Origin: Clostridia bacterium
GTDB lineage: Bacteria; Bacillota; Clostridia; Oscillospirales; CAG-272
Reading direction: 5' to 3'
NCBI GenBank assembly: GCA_017468385.1
Contig: JAFUIQ010000032.1
Span: 1 to 64,000, forward strand
DNA: 64,000 nucleotides
In this document: in pieces, positions 25,566-34,309 of the stretch
Numbering within the stretch: the stretch's first letter is position 1
Layout of the letters: each line of letters opens with the position of its first letter
The notes under the pieces: generated by a model
Database searches by the model: none
Told to the model about the DNA's origin: nothing
The model's input: the letters and a program-made list of their open reading frames with translations, nothing else
Translations under genes and position numbers: made by a program

Positions 25566-26723
25566 ATGAAACGAATTTTTATCGGTGCCCATGTATTTGA
25601 TGCGGACACGCACACGTTTTTGCGGCGGGACGTATCGGTACAAAACGGCCGGATCGAATCGGTTGCGCCGTCCATCCCCGACACGGATGCGGAGCGGATC
25701 GACTGCGGCGGCATGTATCTGATTCCCGGCATGATTGATGTACACACCCACGGCCGCGCGGGATACGATTTCACCACGATTCCGCGAGACAAGATGGAAG
25801 CGGTTCTGCTGGATTACGCCGCGGCGGGTACCACCACGGTACTCCCTACCCTGGCCTCCGCCCCTTTTGAAGATTGGGTTTCCGCTGTGCGGAAAATCAC
25901 TGTCTTCGGTCGGGAGACGCACGACGGTGCATATGTGCCCGGCATCCATCTGGAAGGACGCTATCTGAGCCACACACGGCGGGGCGCCCACGCGGCGGAT
26001 TTGCTGGCTTCTCCTTCGGTGGAGGAGCTGCATGCGCTGATGGAGGCGGCTGCTCCATCCACAGTGCATATCTCCCTGGCGCCGGAATTGCCGGGCAGCG
26101 GGGAGTGCATCGTCGAAGCGGTGCGAATGGGTGCCACGGTGGGCATCGCCCACACGGACTGCTCCTTTGAGGACGCCATGGATGCTGTCGCCCGCGGCGC
26201 GGTATCCTTCACCCATACGTTCAACTGTATGCGTCCTTTGCACCACCGGGATCCCGGATGTGTGGGCGCGGCACTGCTGAGCGAGGATGCCTACGCCGAG
26301 ATCATCTGCGACGGACTGCACGCCCATCCCGCCATGACCAAGCTCCTTTGGCACGCAAAATCCCCGGATAGAATCGTGCTGATCACCGACTCCATGGAAG
26401 CCACTGGATGCGGGGACGGTCAGTACTCCATCGCCGGTCTGCCCGTAATCGTAAAAGACGGACGGGCGGTCACCATCGAGGGGGCTTTGGCCGGAAGCAC
26501 GCTGACACTGTTTGACGGCATGGTGAATTTCATGCGTTTCACCGGCGCGTCATTGGAAGACGCCATTCCTTTAGCTACAGAAAATCCAGCCCGGATGACG
26601 GGCTTGTACGGCACGGTTGGCTCCATCACTCCGGGCAAGCGTGCCGATATGATCCTGCTGGATGACCCGGCGGATCCGAAAATCCGCGCCGTCGTATGCG
26701 GCGGAACGATTCTGAATCACTGA
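25566..26723 (+). CDS. nagA: N-acetylglucosamine-6-phosphate deacetylase
   Basis: A 385-residue amidohydrolase converting GlcNAc-6-P to GlcN-6-P and acetate, in amino-sugar use and cell-wall recycling. Metal and catalytic motifs are IDVHTHGRAGYD (about 57-68), a central GIHLEGRYLS, GIAHTDCSF, THTFNCM and the catalytic-Asp region LITDSMEATG. Length is typical. It is not beside nagB and instead sits within the rsmI-metG interval that in B. subtilis holds abrB. Its leader has a promoter, a tight hairpin and GAGG seven bases before the ATG. Confidence 0.93.
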   Translation: MKRIFIGAHVFDADTHTFLRRDVSVQNGRIESVAPSIPDTDAERIDCGGMYLIPGMIDVHTHGRAGYDFTTIPRDKMEAVLLDYAAAGTTTVLPTLASAPFEDWVSAVRKITVFGRETHDGAYVPGIHLEGRYLSHTRRGAHAADLLASPSVEELHALMEAAAPSTVHISLAPELPGSGECIVEAVRMGATVGIAHTDCSFEDAMDAVARGAVSFTHTFNCMRPLHHRDPGCVGAALLSEDAYAEIICDGLHAHPAMTKLLWHAKSPDRIVLITDSMEATGCGDGQYSIAGLPVIVKDGRAVTIEGALAGSTLTLFDGMVNFMRFTGASLEDAIPLATENPARMTGLYGTVGSITPGKRADMILLDDPADPKIRAVVCGGTILNH

Positions 26724-26747
26724 TAACAACGAGAGGAAAATAAAACT

Positions 26748-28700
26748 ATGGCAGACAAGAAAAAGTTTTATATCACGACCGCCATTGCTTATGCATCCAC
26801 AAAGCCCCATTTCGGCAACACCTACGAAATCATCCTGACGGATGCCATTGCCCGCTACAAGAGACAGCGCGGCTATGATGTGTACTTCCTTACGGGAACG
26901 GACGAGCACGGCCAGAAGATCGAAAACAAAGCCGCTGAGGCAGGTATTCAGCCCAAGGAGTATGTGGACAAGGTAGCCGGTGAGATCCGCCGCATCTGGG
27001 ACTGCATGGACACCACCTACGATCACTTCATCCGTACCACCGACGAACATCACGAGAAAGCGGTTGCGAACATTTTCAAAAAACTCTACGACAAGGGTGA
27101 CATCTACAAGGGTCACTACGAGGGTTGGTACTGCACCCCCTGCGAATCCTTCTTCACCGACACCCAGCTGGTGGACGGCAAATGCCCCGACTGCGGCCGC
27201 GAAGTCAAGAAGGCACAGGAAGAGGCTTACTTCTTCAACATGTCCAAATACGCAAATCGTCTGATGGAGCATATCGAAACCCATCCCGAATTCATCCAGC
27301 CCGAGGCACGCTGCAAGGAAATGATCAACAACTTCCTGAAGCCCGGTCTGCAGGATCTGTGCGTGTCCCGTTCTTCCTTCACCTGGGGCATTCCCGTTCC
27401 CTTTGATCCGAAGCACGTCACTTACGTATGGCTGGATGCCCTGACCAACTACATCACCGCACTCGGCTACGATCCCGCAAACGAGGTGCAGCCCGAGTTG
27501 TTCCAGAAAAACTGGCCTGCCGACGTACACATCATCGGTAAGGACATCGTCCGCTTCCACACCATCTACTGGCCCATCTTCCTGATGGCACTGGATCTCC
27601 CGCTGCCGGAGCGCGTATTCGGTCATCCGTGGTTCATTTCCGGCACAGATAAGATGAGCAAATCCCGCGGCAACGTGATCTATGCCGATGAGTTGGCGCA
27701 GCGTTTCGGTGTGGACGGTGTGCGCTACTATGCACTGTCCGAGATGCCCTACGTGAACGACGGCTCCATCACCTACGAAAATGTGATCAACCGCTACAAC
27801 ACCGATCTGGCCAACAATCTGGGCAATCTGGTCAGCCGCACCGTTGCCATGACGAAGAAATACTTCGACGGCGTGATCCCTGCTCCCGCAGGTGAGGAAG
27901 GCACCGATGCGGAACTGAAGGAAACCGCTCTCGCCGCCATCAAAGCATTTGACGAGAAGATGGACACCTTCCACATCGCCGAAGCCATTGACGAGGTGGT
28001 GCAGATGCTCCGCCGCACCAACAAATATATCGACGAAACGGCGCCCTGGGCACTTGCCAAGGACGAGGCTCAAAAAGCACGTCTCGGTACCGTTATGTAT
28101 AATCTGATGGAATGCATCCGCATGGCGGCTGTCCTGCTGGAGCCCATCATGCCCTCCACTTGCAAAGAGATATTCAAGCAGATCGGCACGGATAAGACGG
28201 ATTATGCTTCCCTTTCCGCTTTCGGCGGCATGACTGCCGGTGCGTCTGTCGGCGAGGCATCCGTTCTCTTCGCCCGTGTGGATGAGAAGAAGATGATGGA
28301 TGAGATCAACGCCGAGATCGCGGCAAAAGCCGCCGCTGCCGAAGCGGCTGAGAAAACCATCGAAAAGCCGGAGGGACTGGCTCTCATCGGTATTGATGAT
28401 TTCATGAAGGTAGAATTGCGTTCCGCACAGATTCTGGCCTGCGAAAAGGTGCCGAAGGCGAAAAAACTTCTGAAATTGCAGATCGATCTGGGCTATGAGA
28501 AGCGGCAGGTGGTATCCGGTATTGCCAAGTTCTATGAGCCCGAGGCGCTGATCGGCAAGAAGGTGATCCTTGTGACCAATCTGAAGCCGGCGGTTCTTTG
28601 CGGCATTGAGAGCAACGGTATGATCCTGGCCTCCGGCGAGGACACGATCCGCGTAGTCTTCCTGGATCCCGAAACTCCGCTGGGTGAGCGCATCCGCTGA
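26748..28700 (+). CDS. metG: Methionyl-tRNA synthetase
   Basis: A 650-residue class I synthetase. The HIGH-equivalent is HFGN at 21-24, the zinc knuckle includes CTPC (129-132) and CPDC further on, and KMSKS is at 302-306. Residues about 545-650 form a C-terminal tRNA-binding OB domain (FMKVELRSAQILACE), which dimerises and improves tRNA binding. It charges elongator and initiator tRNA-Met. GAGAGGA lies before the ATG. The stop overlaps the tatD ATG. Codon use suggests high expression. Confidence 0.96.
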   Translation: MADKKKFYITTAIAYASTKPHFGNTYEIILTDAIARYKRQRGYDVYFLTGTDEHGQKIENKAAEAGIQPKEYVDKVAGEIRRIWDCMDTTYDHFIRTTDEHHEKAVANIFKKLYDKGDIYKGHYEGWYCTPCESFFTDTQLVDGKCPDCGREVKKAQEEAYFFNMSKYANRLMEHIETHPEFIQPEARCKEMINNFLKPGLQDLCVSRSSFTWGIPVPFDPKHVTYVWLDALTNYITALGYDPANEVQPELFQKNWPADVHIIGKDIVRFHTIYWPIFLMALDLPLPERVFGHPWFISGTDKMSKSRGNVIYADELAQRFGVDGVRYYALSEMPYVNDGSITYENVINRYNTDLANNLGNLVSRTVAMTKKYFDGVIPAPAGEEGTDAELKETALAAIKAFDEKMDTFHIAEAIDEVVQMLRRTNKYIDETAPWALAKDEAQKARLGTVMYNLMECIRMAAVLLEPIMPSTCKEIFKQIGTDKTDYASLSAFGGMTAGASVGEASVLFARVDEKKMMDEINAEIAAKAAAAEAAEKTIEKPEGLALIGIDDFMKVELRSAQILACEKVPKAKKLLKLQIDLGYEKRQVVSGIAKFYEPEALIGKKVILVTNLKPAVLCGIESNGMILASGEDTIRVVFLDPETPLGERIR

Positions 28701-29488
28701 TGGAATATTTCGATTCTCATGCCCATTATAACGATGCCCGCTTCGCGGACGAATATCCCGGCGGGGCGGATGCCGCCATACACGACGCATACGATCTGGG
28801 CATACGGCACATCCTGAACGCGGGCACCAATCCGCAGACCAGTCGGGAATCGCTGGCTTTGGCGGAGAAATACGACTTTCTGTATGCCGCCGCAGGTCTG
28901 CATCCGGAGGATGCCATGCACATCGCGGATGAGGATATTCCGTCCGTACTGGACGAGATCCGCGCCCTGGCATCCCATCCAAAAGTGGTGGCCATCGGTG
29001 AGATCGGATTGGATTATCACTGGGATCCCGACGGAAAAGAGCGGCAAATGCGCCTGTTTGACGCACAGCTGTCCATGGCGGAGGAATTGTCTCTGCCCGT
29101 CATCGTACATGATCGGGATGCACACGGGGACGCGTTTGACACCGTACGCGCCCATCCCCATGTGCGCGGTGTGTTCCACAGCTTCAGCGGCAGTGCGGAG
29201 ATGGCACGGCAGTTGTCCCGGATGGGATGGTACATTTCCTTCTCGGGAACGATCAGCTACAAGAATGCCGCCAAGGTCCGCGAAGCGGCGGCCGTTGTTC
29301 CCCATGACCGTCTTCTGATTGAGACGGATGCCCCGTATCTCGCCCCCGTTCCCCATCGGGGAAAGATCAATTATTCCGGATATGTTCCCTGCACCGCCCG
29401 TGCTCTGGCCGATGCCATCGGGCTGGGGGAAGAGGAAACCGTCCGGCTGACCACGCAAAACGCAAAGAATCTATTTGGCATAAAGTAA
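28700..29488 (+). CDS. tatD: TatD-family metal-dependent DNase
   Basis: A 262-residue TIM-barrel hydrolase. Metal ligands His7 and His9 (FDSHAHYND) and later GEIGLDYH, VIVHDRDAHGD, FHSFSG and ETDAPYLAP segments are all in family order. TatD proteins are Mg2+-dependent 3'-5' exonucleases implicated in DNA repair and degradation. It follows metG with a 1-base overlap (TGATG), the same pairing as metS-yabD in B. subtilis. A bidirectional terminator follows. Confidence 0.93.
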   Translation: MEYFDSHAHYNDARFADEYPGGADAAIHDAYDLGIRHILNAGTNPQTSRESLALAEKYDFLYAAAGLHPEDAMHIADEDIPSVLDEIRALASHPKVVAIGEIGLDYHWDPDGKERQMRLFDAQLSMAEELSLPVIVHDRDAHGDAFDTVRAHPHVRGVFHSFSGSAEMARQLSRMGWYISFSGTISYKNAAKVREAAAVVPHDRLLIETDAPYLAPVPHRGKINYSGYVPCTARALADAIGLGEEETVRLTTQNAKNLFGIK

Positions 29489-29493
29489 TTTTC

Positions 29494-29525
29494 CCGCCGC
29501 AGTACACCGGACTGCGGCGGTTTAT
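29494..29525. terminator. Bidirectional terminator between tatD and sigK
   Basis: CCGCCGCAGT/ACTGCGGCGG with a 7-base loop. TTTATT follows on the plus strand, and AAAATTACTT on the minus strand; only the plus-strand side has a modest T-run. Confidence 0.7.
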
Positions 29526-30223
29526 TCACCGGACATTCCGCCGGCCAGATAAGCATGGATCCTGGCCAGGACGTTTTTCTCAATGCGGGACACATAGGAA
29601 CGGGAGATTCCCAGCCGCTGTGCCACCTCCCGTTGGGTGATGGTGGGCCGGTTATCCAGCCCGTACCGCATAACAATGATCTGCCGCTCCCGCTCATCCA
29701 GTTCATCACGGATGTAACGGAGCGCGCGGGCGATCTTCCATTTTTCATCGATATCGTCAGCGATGGTATCATCCACCTTAATGATATCGATGTACGTGAG
29801 CGGATTGCCGTCGTGATCCATATCGATGGTGTCGTTGATGGACACCTCGCACAGCGTCTTTTTTTGGGCACGGAAGTGCATCAGGATCTCGTTCTGGATG
29901 CATTTGGCGGCGTATGTGGCGAAGCGGGCACCGTTTTTGTCGTTAAACGAATCGATGGCCTTGATCAGGCCGATGGTGCCGATAGAGATCAGATCCTCCT
30001 GCCCCGTTTGGGATGTGTAATATTTGCGCACAATATGGGCGACCAGCCGCAGATTGTGCTCAATCAGACGAGCACGGGCATCCCGATCCCCGCCGCGCAT
30101 TCTGGCAAACAGCGCGCCCTCCTCCTCATGAGACAGGGGTGGCGGGAATTTTTGGGCAGGCGACACGCTCAGAACCAAATACGACAATCCGCTAAACAAA
30201 AGAATCAGAAAATCCGCAATCAT
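29522..30223 (-). CDS. sigK: Sporulation sigma factor K (pro-sigma-K)
   Basis: A 233-residue sigma-70 family factor active in the mother cell late in sporulation. Region 2 (LIEHNLRLVAHIVRKYY and DLISIGTIGLIKAIDSF) and region 4 (ITQREVAQRLGISRSYVSRIEK) are intact, and the gene is not split by a skin-type element. The hydrophobic N-terminus (about 2-22) looks like a pro-sequence that is removed by intramembrane proteolysis in Bacillus. The ATG at 30223 has GGAGGA five bases upstream; an upstream ATG lacks a good site. Confidence 0.92.
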   Translation of the reverse strand: MIADFLILLFSGLSYLVLSVSPAQKFPPPLSHEEEGALFARMRGGDRDARARLIEHNLRLVAHIVRKYYTSQTGQEDLISIGTIGLIKAIDSFNDKNGARFATYAAKCIQNEILMHFRAQKKTLCEVSINDTIDMDHDGNPLTYIDIIKVDDTIADDIDEKWKIARALRYIRDELDERERQIIVMRYGLDNRPTITQREVAQRLGISRSYVSRIEKNVLARIHAYLAGGMSGE

Positions 30224-30341
30224 ATCGTCCTCCGGCACATTCTTCGTTGCTTCTACTATATGCGCCGCGGCGTGTCCTGTTTATCTTTTTTTGGTGATTT
30301 CTTACTGTTCCCGATAAAACATCGGCAAAAGGAGTATTTGT

Positions 30342-30974
30342 ATGCGATACAAAACCGTATTCTGGGATTTCAACGGTACCGTCATGGATGACGTTCACCA
30401 TGGCATCCGCTGTGTGAATCATATGCTGGCGAAACGCGGACTTCCCACCATCGATTCCGTGGAGGAATATCACAAGGTCTTCCGCTTCCCGGTGAAGGAA
30501 TACTATCGGGACGCCGGTTTCGATTTTGATAAAGAACCATACGAAGTGCTGGCGGTAGAATGGGTGGAGCTGTTTGTGGCGGGGGAAAAATCCCTGACGC
30601 TCTGCCCGGGATTCACTGAGGTGCAAAAGACTCTGGCAGATCACGGCATCCGCCAGATCATTCTTTCCTCCTCCGAGCGGGAGATGCTGATGCGGCATCT
30701 GCATATTCTCGGCGTAGCGGACGCTTTTGATCACGTGATCGGTCTGGACAACATCTACGCCGGCGGCAAGGCGGAAACAGCGAAGCGGCTTTTTGGCGAA
30801 AACCAATCCGACGCGGTGATGATTGGCGACACGACCCACGATGCAGACACCGCTCACGCCATGGGTGCGGACTGCATCCTCTACAGCGGCGGCCACTGCG
30901 GGCGCGATGCCCTTCTGGCGTGCGGCTTCCCTGTCGTTGACCGGCTGACGGATGTACTTCCTTTGATTTTGTAA
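30342..30974 (+). CDS. HAD-superfamily hydrolase (phosphoglycolate phosphatase-like)
   Basis: A 210-residue haloacid dehalogenase-fold phosphatase. Motif I is FWDFNGTVMDD (Asp nucleophile; Asn in place of the common second-position Gly context), motif II IILSSSEREM, and motif IV MIGDTTHDADTA. The helical cap (about 18-85) places it near Gph/PGP-type phosphatases. The substrate is not evident. AAAGGAG lies eight bases before the ATG. It is divergent from sigK and is followed by a structured leader and a DUF378 gene. Confidence 0.87.
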   Translation: MRYKTVFWDFNGTVMDDVHHGIRCVNHMLAKRGLPTIDSVEEYHKVFRFPVKEYYRDAGFDFDKEPYEVLAVEWVELFVAGEKSLTLCPGFTEVQKTLADHGIRQIILSSSEREMLMRHLHILGVADAFDHVIGLDNIYAGGKAETAKRLFGENQSDAVMIGDTTHDADTAHAMGADCILYSGGHCGRDALLACGFPVVDRLTDVLPLIL

Positions 30975-30995
30975 TTACCAGAAATATCCACTGAT

Positions 30996-31084
30996 AAAAT
31001 CCCGCCAAAACGCGCAAGATAGGAATGTTCACCGCAGAAACTGCGGTTCAACAATGATTCGACAGGAGAGCGGCGGGATTATCC
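30996..31084 (+). ncRNA. Candidate structured leader RNA before the DUF378 gene
   Basis: A perfect 9-bp stem AATCCCGCC/GGCGGGATT (30998-31006 with 31072-31080) encloses a strong hairpin ACCGCAG-AAA-CTGCGGT (31031-31047) extended by TGTT/AACA and GAAT/ATTC. There is no T-run after it, so it is not an ordinary terminator. It does not match a riboswitch family known to me. The gene behind it has no Shine-Dalgarno sequence. Confidence 0.4.
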
Positions 31085-31100
31085 CTCGCAACATTTGCAC

Positions 31101-31307
31101 ATGTTTATGGACAGAATCGCATTGCTACTGGTTATCATCGGTGCCGTGAACTGGGGCAGCGTCGGCCTGTTCCAGTTTGACCTTGTATCGTGGATCTTCG
31201 GCGGACAGGACGCCCTGGTCAGCCGCATCATCTACACGGTCATCGCGCTGGCGGGACTTTGGTGCGTTTCCCTTCTGTTTCGTTCCAGAGAAGCCATCGA
31301 GGATTGA
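31101..31307 (+). CDS. DUF378-family small membrane protein
   Basis: A 68-residue protein with two hydrophobic helices (about 5-27 and 42-60) and the family motif IGAVNWGSVGLFQFDL. DUF378 proteins are short bacterial membrane proteins with no established function. The start is uncertain: ATG at 31101 gives the usual spacing to the DRIALLLVIIG segment, but ATG at 31107 and TTG at 31095 are also possible. No Shine-Dalgarno sequence is seen, and a structured RNA-like region ends about 20 bases upstream. Confidence 0.8.
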   Translation: MFMDRIALLLVIIGAVNWGSVGLFQFDLVSWIFGGQDALVSRIIYTVIALAGLWCVSLLFRSREAIED

Positions 31308-31316
31308 CAGACAATG

Positions 31317-31356
31317 CAAAAGACGGAGAGAACTATCGGTTCTCTCCGTCTTTCTG
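31317..31356. terminator. Bidirectional terminator between DUF378 gene and tmcAL
   Basis: A 13-bp perfect stem (AGACGGAGAGAAC with its complement, 31321-31333 and 31339-31351) with AAAA on the left and TTTCT on the right serves both converging genes. Confidence 0.88.
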
Positions 31357-32523
31357 TTACTCGATATAGGGGGTACGTCTCAGATACGCGTCCGCCGGGG
31401 CCACAGATCGCTGGCACAAGGTGTACAGCCGATCCGCCTCCTTGGCTTTGGCGTACCGGGCACGGGCCTCGGGTGAAAGATCCCGCTCATCCGACGGTTT
31501 TGTCAGAATCGGCAGGGACAGATCCTTCCGATGGGAGGCCAGATAGGCACAGCCCGTTTTATTGGCGGCCAGAAGCAGTGCATAGGCCGGGGTGGATTTT
31601 AAATCCGATTCCGCAACGGCCAAAAAATCAAACAAGGCCGCGCGGCGCAATCTGGCATGGGTATATTTCTTGGTGGCGGACAAGGCGTACATTTCCTCGC
31701 CGGAGCGGGCATCAGCAGCACAGCGGACCAGGCGATCCAGCACACCGCCGCCGCCCTCGGCGAAGGTATCATCATTTTTCCGGAAGCGCAGATGATGGAA
31801 AATCATCTCCCGCAGCCGTGCGGGATCGGCCAGGTGGCCGCACTCCGTTTCCCGCATGAGAATATCGTGGGAATAGGCCGGCATATGCGCCTGCACATCC
31901 CCGCCGGCATCCAGCATCTCCCGGATGCCAGTCGCTCCGATAAAGCGGGAATCCTCCCGATCGCTCAAGCGGAGAATCGGGTGAATCAGCATGGCGTATC
32001 CCGCCGCACGGATAGCTTTGACATACTCGATGGCCAGGATATCGTTAGGCGCCCCCAATACCGGCGACAGATCCATATCGAACTGTTTCTGCAAGCATCG
32101 CTGACGCAGCTGTGCGGCGCCAAGCGCGGGAAAGGCTTTCGCTTCCGCCTGCAAATCCGCGGCAAAATCCGGTGACAGGAGCACATCGGCGATGCGTGCG
32201 TACAGATCGCCCCGCTCCGCTGTCACGCCGAAGGCCAGCGTATCCGCCCCCATTGCGTGAGCCAGTGCCGTGCCGGCCGATGCGAAATACTCCGCGCCTC
32301 CACTGCACCAGGGATAAGGCAACTCCACCACCAGATCCACCCCGGCACGGATTACCGCTTCGGCACGGGCATACTTATCCAGAATGGCGCACTCCGCCCG
32401 CTGGACAAAATTACCGCTCATGACAGCGATGACGCAATCCGATGTTTTACGGATCTCCCGCAGGATGTGGGCGTGGCCGAGATGAAGAGGATTCATCTCG
32501 CAAATGATGGCGGTCACGTTCAT
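31357..32523 (-). CDS. tmcAL: tRNA(Met) cytidine acetate ligase (TmcAL/YlbM)
   Basis: A 388-residue nucleotidyltransferase-fold protein. The N-terminal IICEMNPLHLGHAHIL carries the HxGH adenylylation motif, followed by VMSGNFVQRAECAILDKYARAE and VVELPYPWCSGGAEYFA, all conserved in YlbM. It activates acetate with ATP to acetylate C34 of elongator tRNA-Met (ac4C), as shown for B. subtilis. Its ATG overlaps the stop of the upstream rqcH (ATGA). The codon-reading function fits the translation-quality theme of this operon. Confidence 0.92.
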   Translation of the reverse strand: MNVTAIICEMNPLHLGHAHILREIRKTSDCVIAVMSGNFVQRAECAILDKYARAEAVIRAGVDLVVELPYPWCSGGAEYFASAGTALAHAMGADTLAFGVTAERGDLYARIADVLLSPDFAADLQAEAKAFPALGAAQLRQRCLQKQFDMDLSPVLGAPNDILAIEYVKAIRAAGYAMLIHPILRLSDREDSRFIGATGIREMLDAGGDVQAHMPAYSHDILMRETECGHLADPARLREMIFHHLRFRKNDDTFAEGGGGVLDRLVRCAADARSGEEMYALSATKKYTHARLRRAALFDFLAVAESDLKSTPAYALLLAANKTGCAYLASHRKDLSLPILTKPSDERDLSPEARARYAKAKEADRLYTLCQRSVAPADAYLRRTPYIE

Positions 32524-34277
32524 TTTACTTTCATCCGTTCCACAGTATCTTTCTCCGGGGTCACATAGGCAGTCCAGTTGGTGGAGTAGGTGACAAAGCC
32601 GGGCTTGGATCCCGACGGCTTTTTCACATAGCGCACGCGGGTGTAATCTACCGGCACCATGACGCCGTCGGATGCTTTGGAGTAATAGGCGGCGATCATG
32701 GCCGCCTGGGTGAAGTCCCGGTCGGTGGGCTCATCCTGCTCCCCGTCGCAGGACATGACCACATGGGAGCCGGGCTGATTTTTCACATGGAACCACCAAT
32801 CCGACCGATCGGCCACCTTGGTGGTCAAATAATCGTTGGCGGTGTTGTTTTTGCCGCAGAGCACCTGCCGTCCGTCTTCAGTGACGAAGCGCAGCAAGGT
32901 GGGGGCGGCGGGCTTTTTCCAGGTGTAATTTTTCATTTTGGAGGCGTATCCGCTCTGGTACAATTCCCCGCGGATCTCCCCCAGATCCTTTTCCGTTTCG
33001 GCACGGGACAAGAAATCCTGCACCGTGCGGATATATTCCAGCTCCGCCTTCGCCTGCTCGATCTGCTCTGTCAGATGGATGCGGGCGCTTTTGGTTTTGT
33101 TGTATTTCTTGTAATATTTCTGGGCATTCTGGGCGGGGGTAAGATTGACTTCCAATGGAATGGACACACACGCGGCATCCTCGGCGTAGTAATTCTCCAG
33201 ATCCGCCTGCTTCATTCCCTTTTTCAGCCGATAAATGTTGGCGGTGATCAAATCACCGTACAGTTTATAGGTATCGCCGCTGTCGCACTCCGTCAATTCC
33301 GCGGTCTGCACAGCCAGTTTTTTCTCGATACGGGACTCCGCGTTGTGCAGAAGCCGCAGGATATCGGATGCCCGCTGCTGCAGCACATCCTGCCGGCTGC
33401 GCTGGGCGAAATAGGCATCGATCAAGGCGGAAAAGCTCTCCATAGGCGCGGTTTTGGCCCCGTCGCCGTACTGGCGGATATCCATATAAGAGTATTCCTT
33501 CGGTGCCCCCTGGGGGGACAGAATCAGCGTAGGTACAGCACCTTTTCCCTGCACCGCATCGCGGTAAGCGGAAAATTCCCGCCACAAGGAGCGAGAACAC
33601 TCCTCCAGAGTGGCGGCGGTATGTCCGCCGGCGCGAAAGGCGATCTCCCGGGCATGGAGAGACGCCATACCGGCGAAGGTGGCAGTCAGTTTCTTTTCCG
33701 CCACGGCGGTGGGATCCGCATCCCCCATGATGCGGTTGAAATCCCGTTCCGTCACGGTCATGGGATCCAGTTTATCCTGCTTCGGCGGCTCCTCATAGCG
33801 CATACCCGGCAGAAGCTGCCGCTTCTGGCTGGTGGTGAAATCCACCGGCTTCAGGATGCCGATCATCTTATCGTCCCCGCCGCTGAGGATCAGGTTGCTG
33901 TATTTGCCCATGATCTCTGCAATAAGATATTTCTCCGTTTTGAAGCCCATTTCATCATAGGCTTCAAAGGTAAGGCGGGCGGCACGCTCAAAGCCGATCT
34001 GCTCCACGCGAATCAGTTTCGCGCCGCCGAGGTGCTTGCGGAGCGCCATACAAAACATAGGCGGAACCGCCGGATTCTCCGACTTTTCCGCTGTGATGCA
34101 CATGCGCGGCGAGGAGGCCCCCGCATTGATCAGGAGGCGATACACATCCCGCCCGTTTTTCATCTGCAGAACCACCATATCCCGCTGGGGCATATAGATT
34201 TTTTCAATTTTTCCTCCGTTCAGTTTTTCATCCACTTCCCGGAGTATGCAGGCAAGCATACCGGCATCAAATGCCAT
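32520..34277 (-). CDS. rqcH: NFACT-family ribosome quality-control protein RqcH
   Basis: A 585-residue NFACT protein, also known as FbpA/fibronectin-binding-like. It has the NFACT-N domain (MAFDAGMLACILREV onward), HhH segment, long coiled coil (about 290-440) and NFACT-R domain with the conserved DWWFHVKNQPGSHVV motif (about 495-510). In B. subtilis RqcH binds stalled 50S subunits and adds C-terminal alanine tails to mark nascent chains for degradation. It is the second upstream partner of tmcAL. Length and domain order are typical. Confidence 0.92.
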   Translation of the reverse strand: MAFDAGMLACILREVDEKLNGGKIEKIYMPQRDMVVLQMKNGRDVYRLLINAGASSPRMCITAEKSENPAVPPMFCMALRKHLGGAKLIRVEQIGFERAARLTFEAYDEMGFKTEKYLIAEIMGKYSNLILSGGDDKMIGILKPVDFTTSQKRQLLPGMRYEEPPKQDKLDPMTVTERDFNRIMGDADPTAVAEKKLTATFAGMASLHAREIAFRAGGHTAATLEECSRSLWREFSAYRDAVQGKGAVPTLILSPQGAPKEYSYMDIRQYGDGAKTAPMESFSALIDAYFAQRSRQDVLQQRASDILRLLHNAESRIEKKLAVQTAELTECDSGDTYKLYGDLITANIYRLKKGMKQADLENYYAEDAACVSIPLEVNLTPAQNAQKYYKKYNKTKSARIHLTEQIEQAKAELEYIRTVQDFLSRAETEKDLGEIRGELYQSGYASKMKNYTWKKPAAPTLLRFVTEDGRQVLCGKNNTANDYLTTKVADRSDWWFHVKNQPGSHVVMSCDGEQDEPTDRDFTQAAMIAAYYSKASDGVMVPVDYTRVRYVKKPSGSKPGFVTYSTNWTAYVTPEKDTVERMKVK

Positions 34278-34309
34278 AACGATTCATCCTTTCCGATGCG
34301 GCGGCTCCC

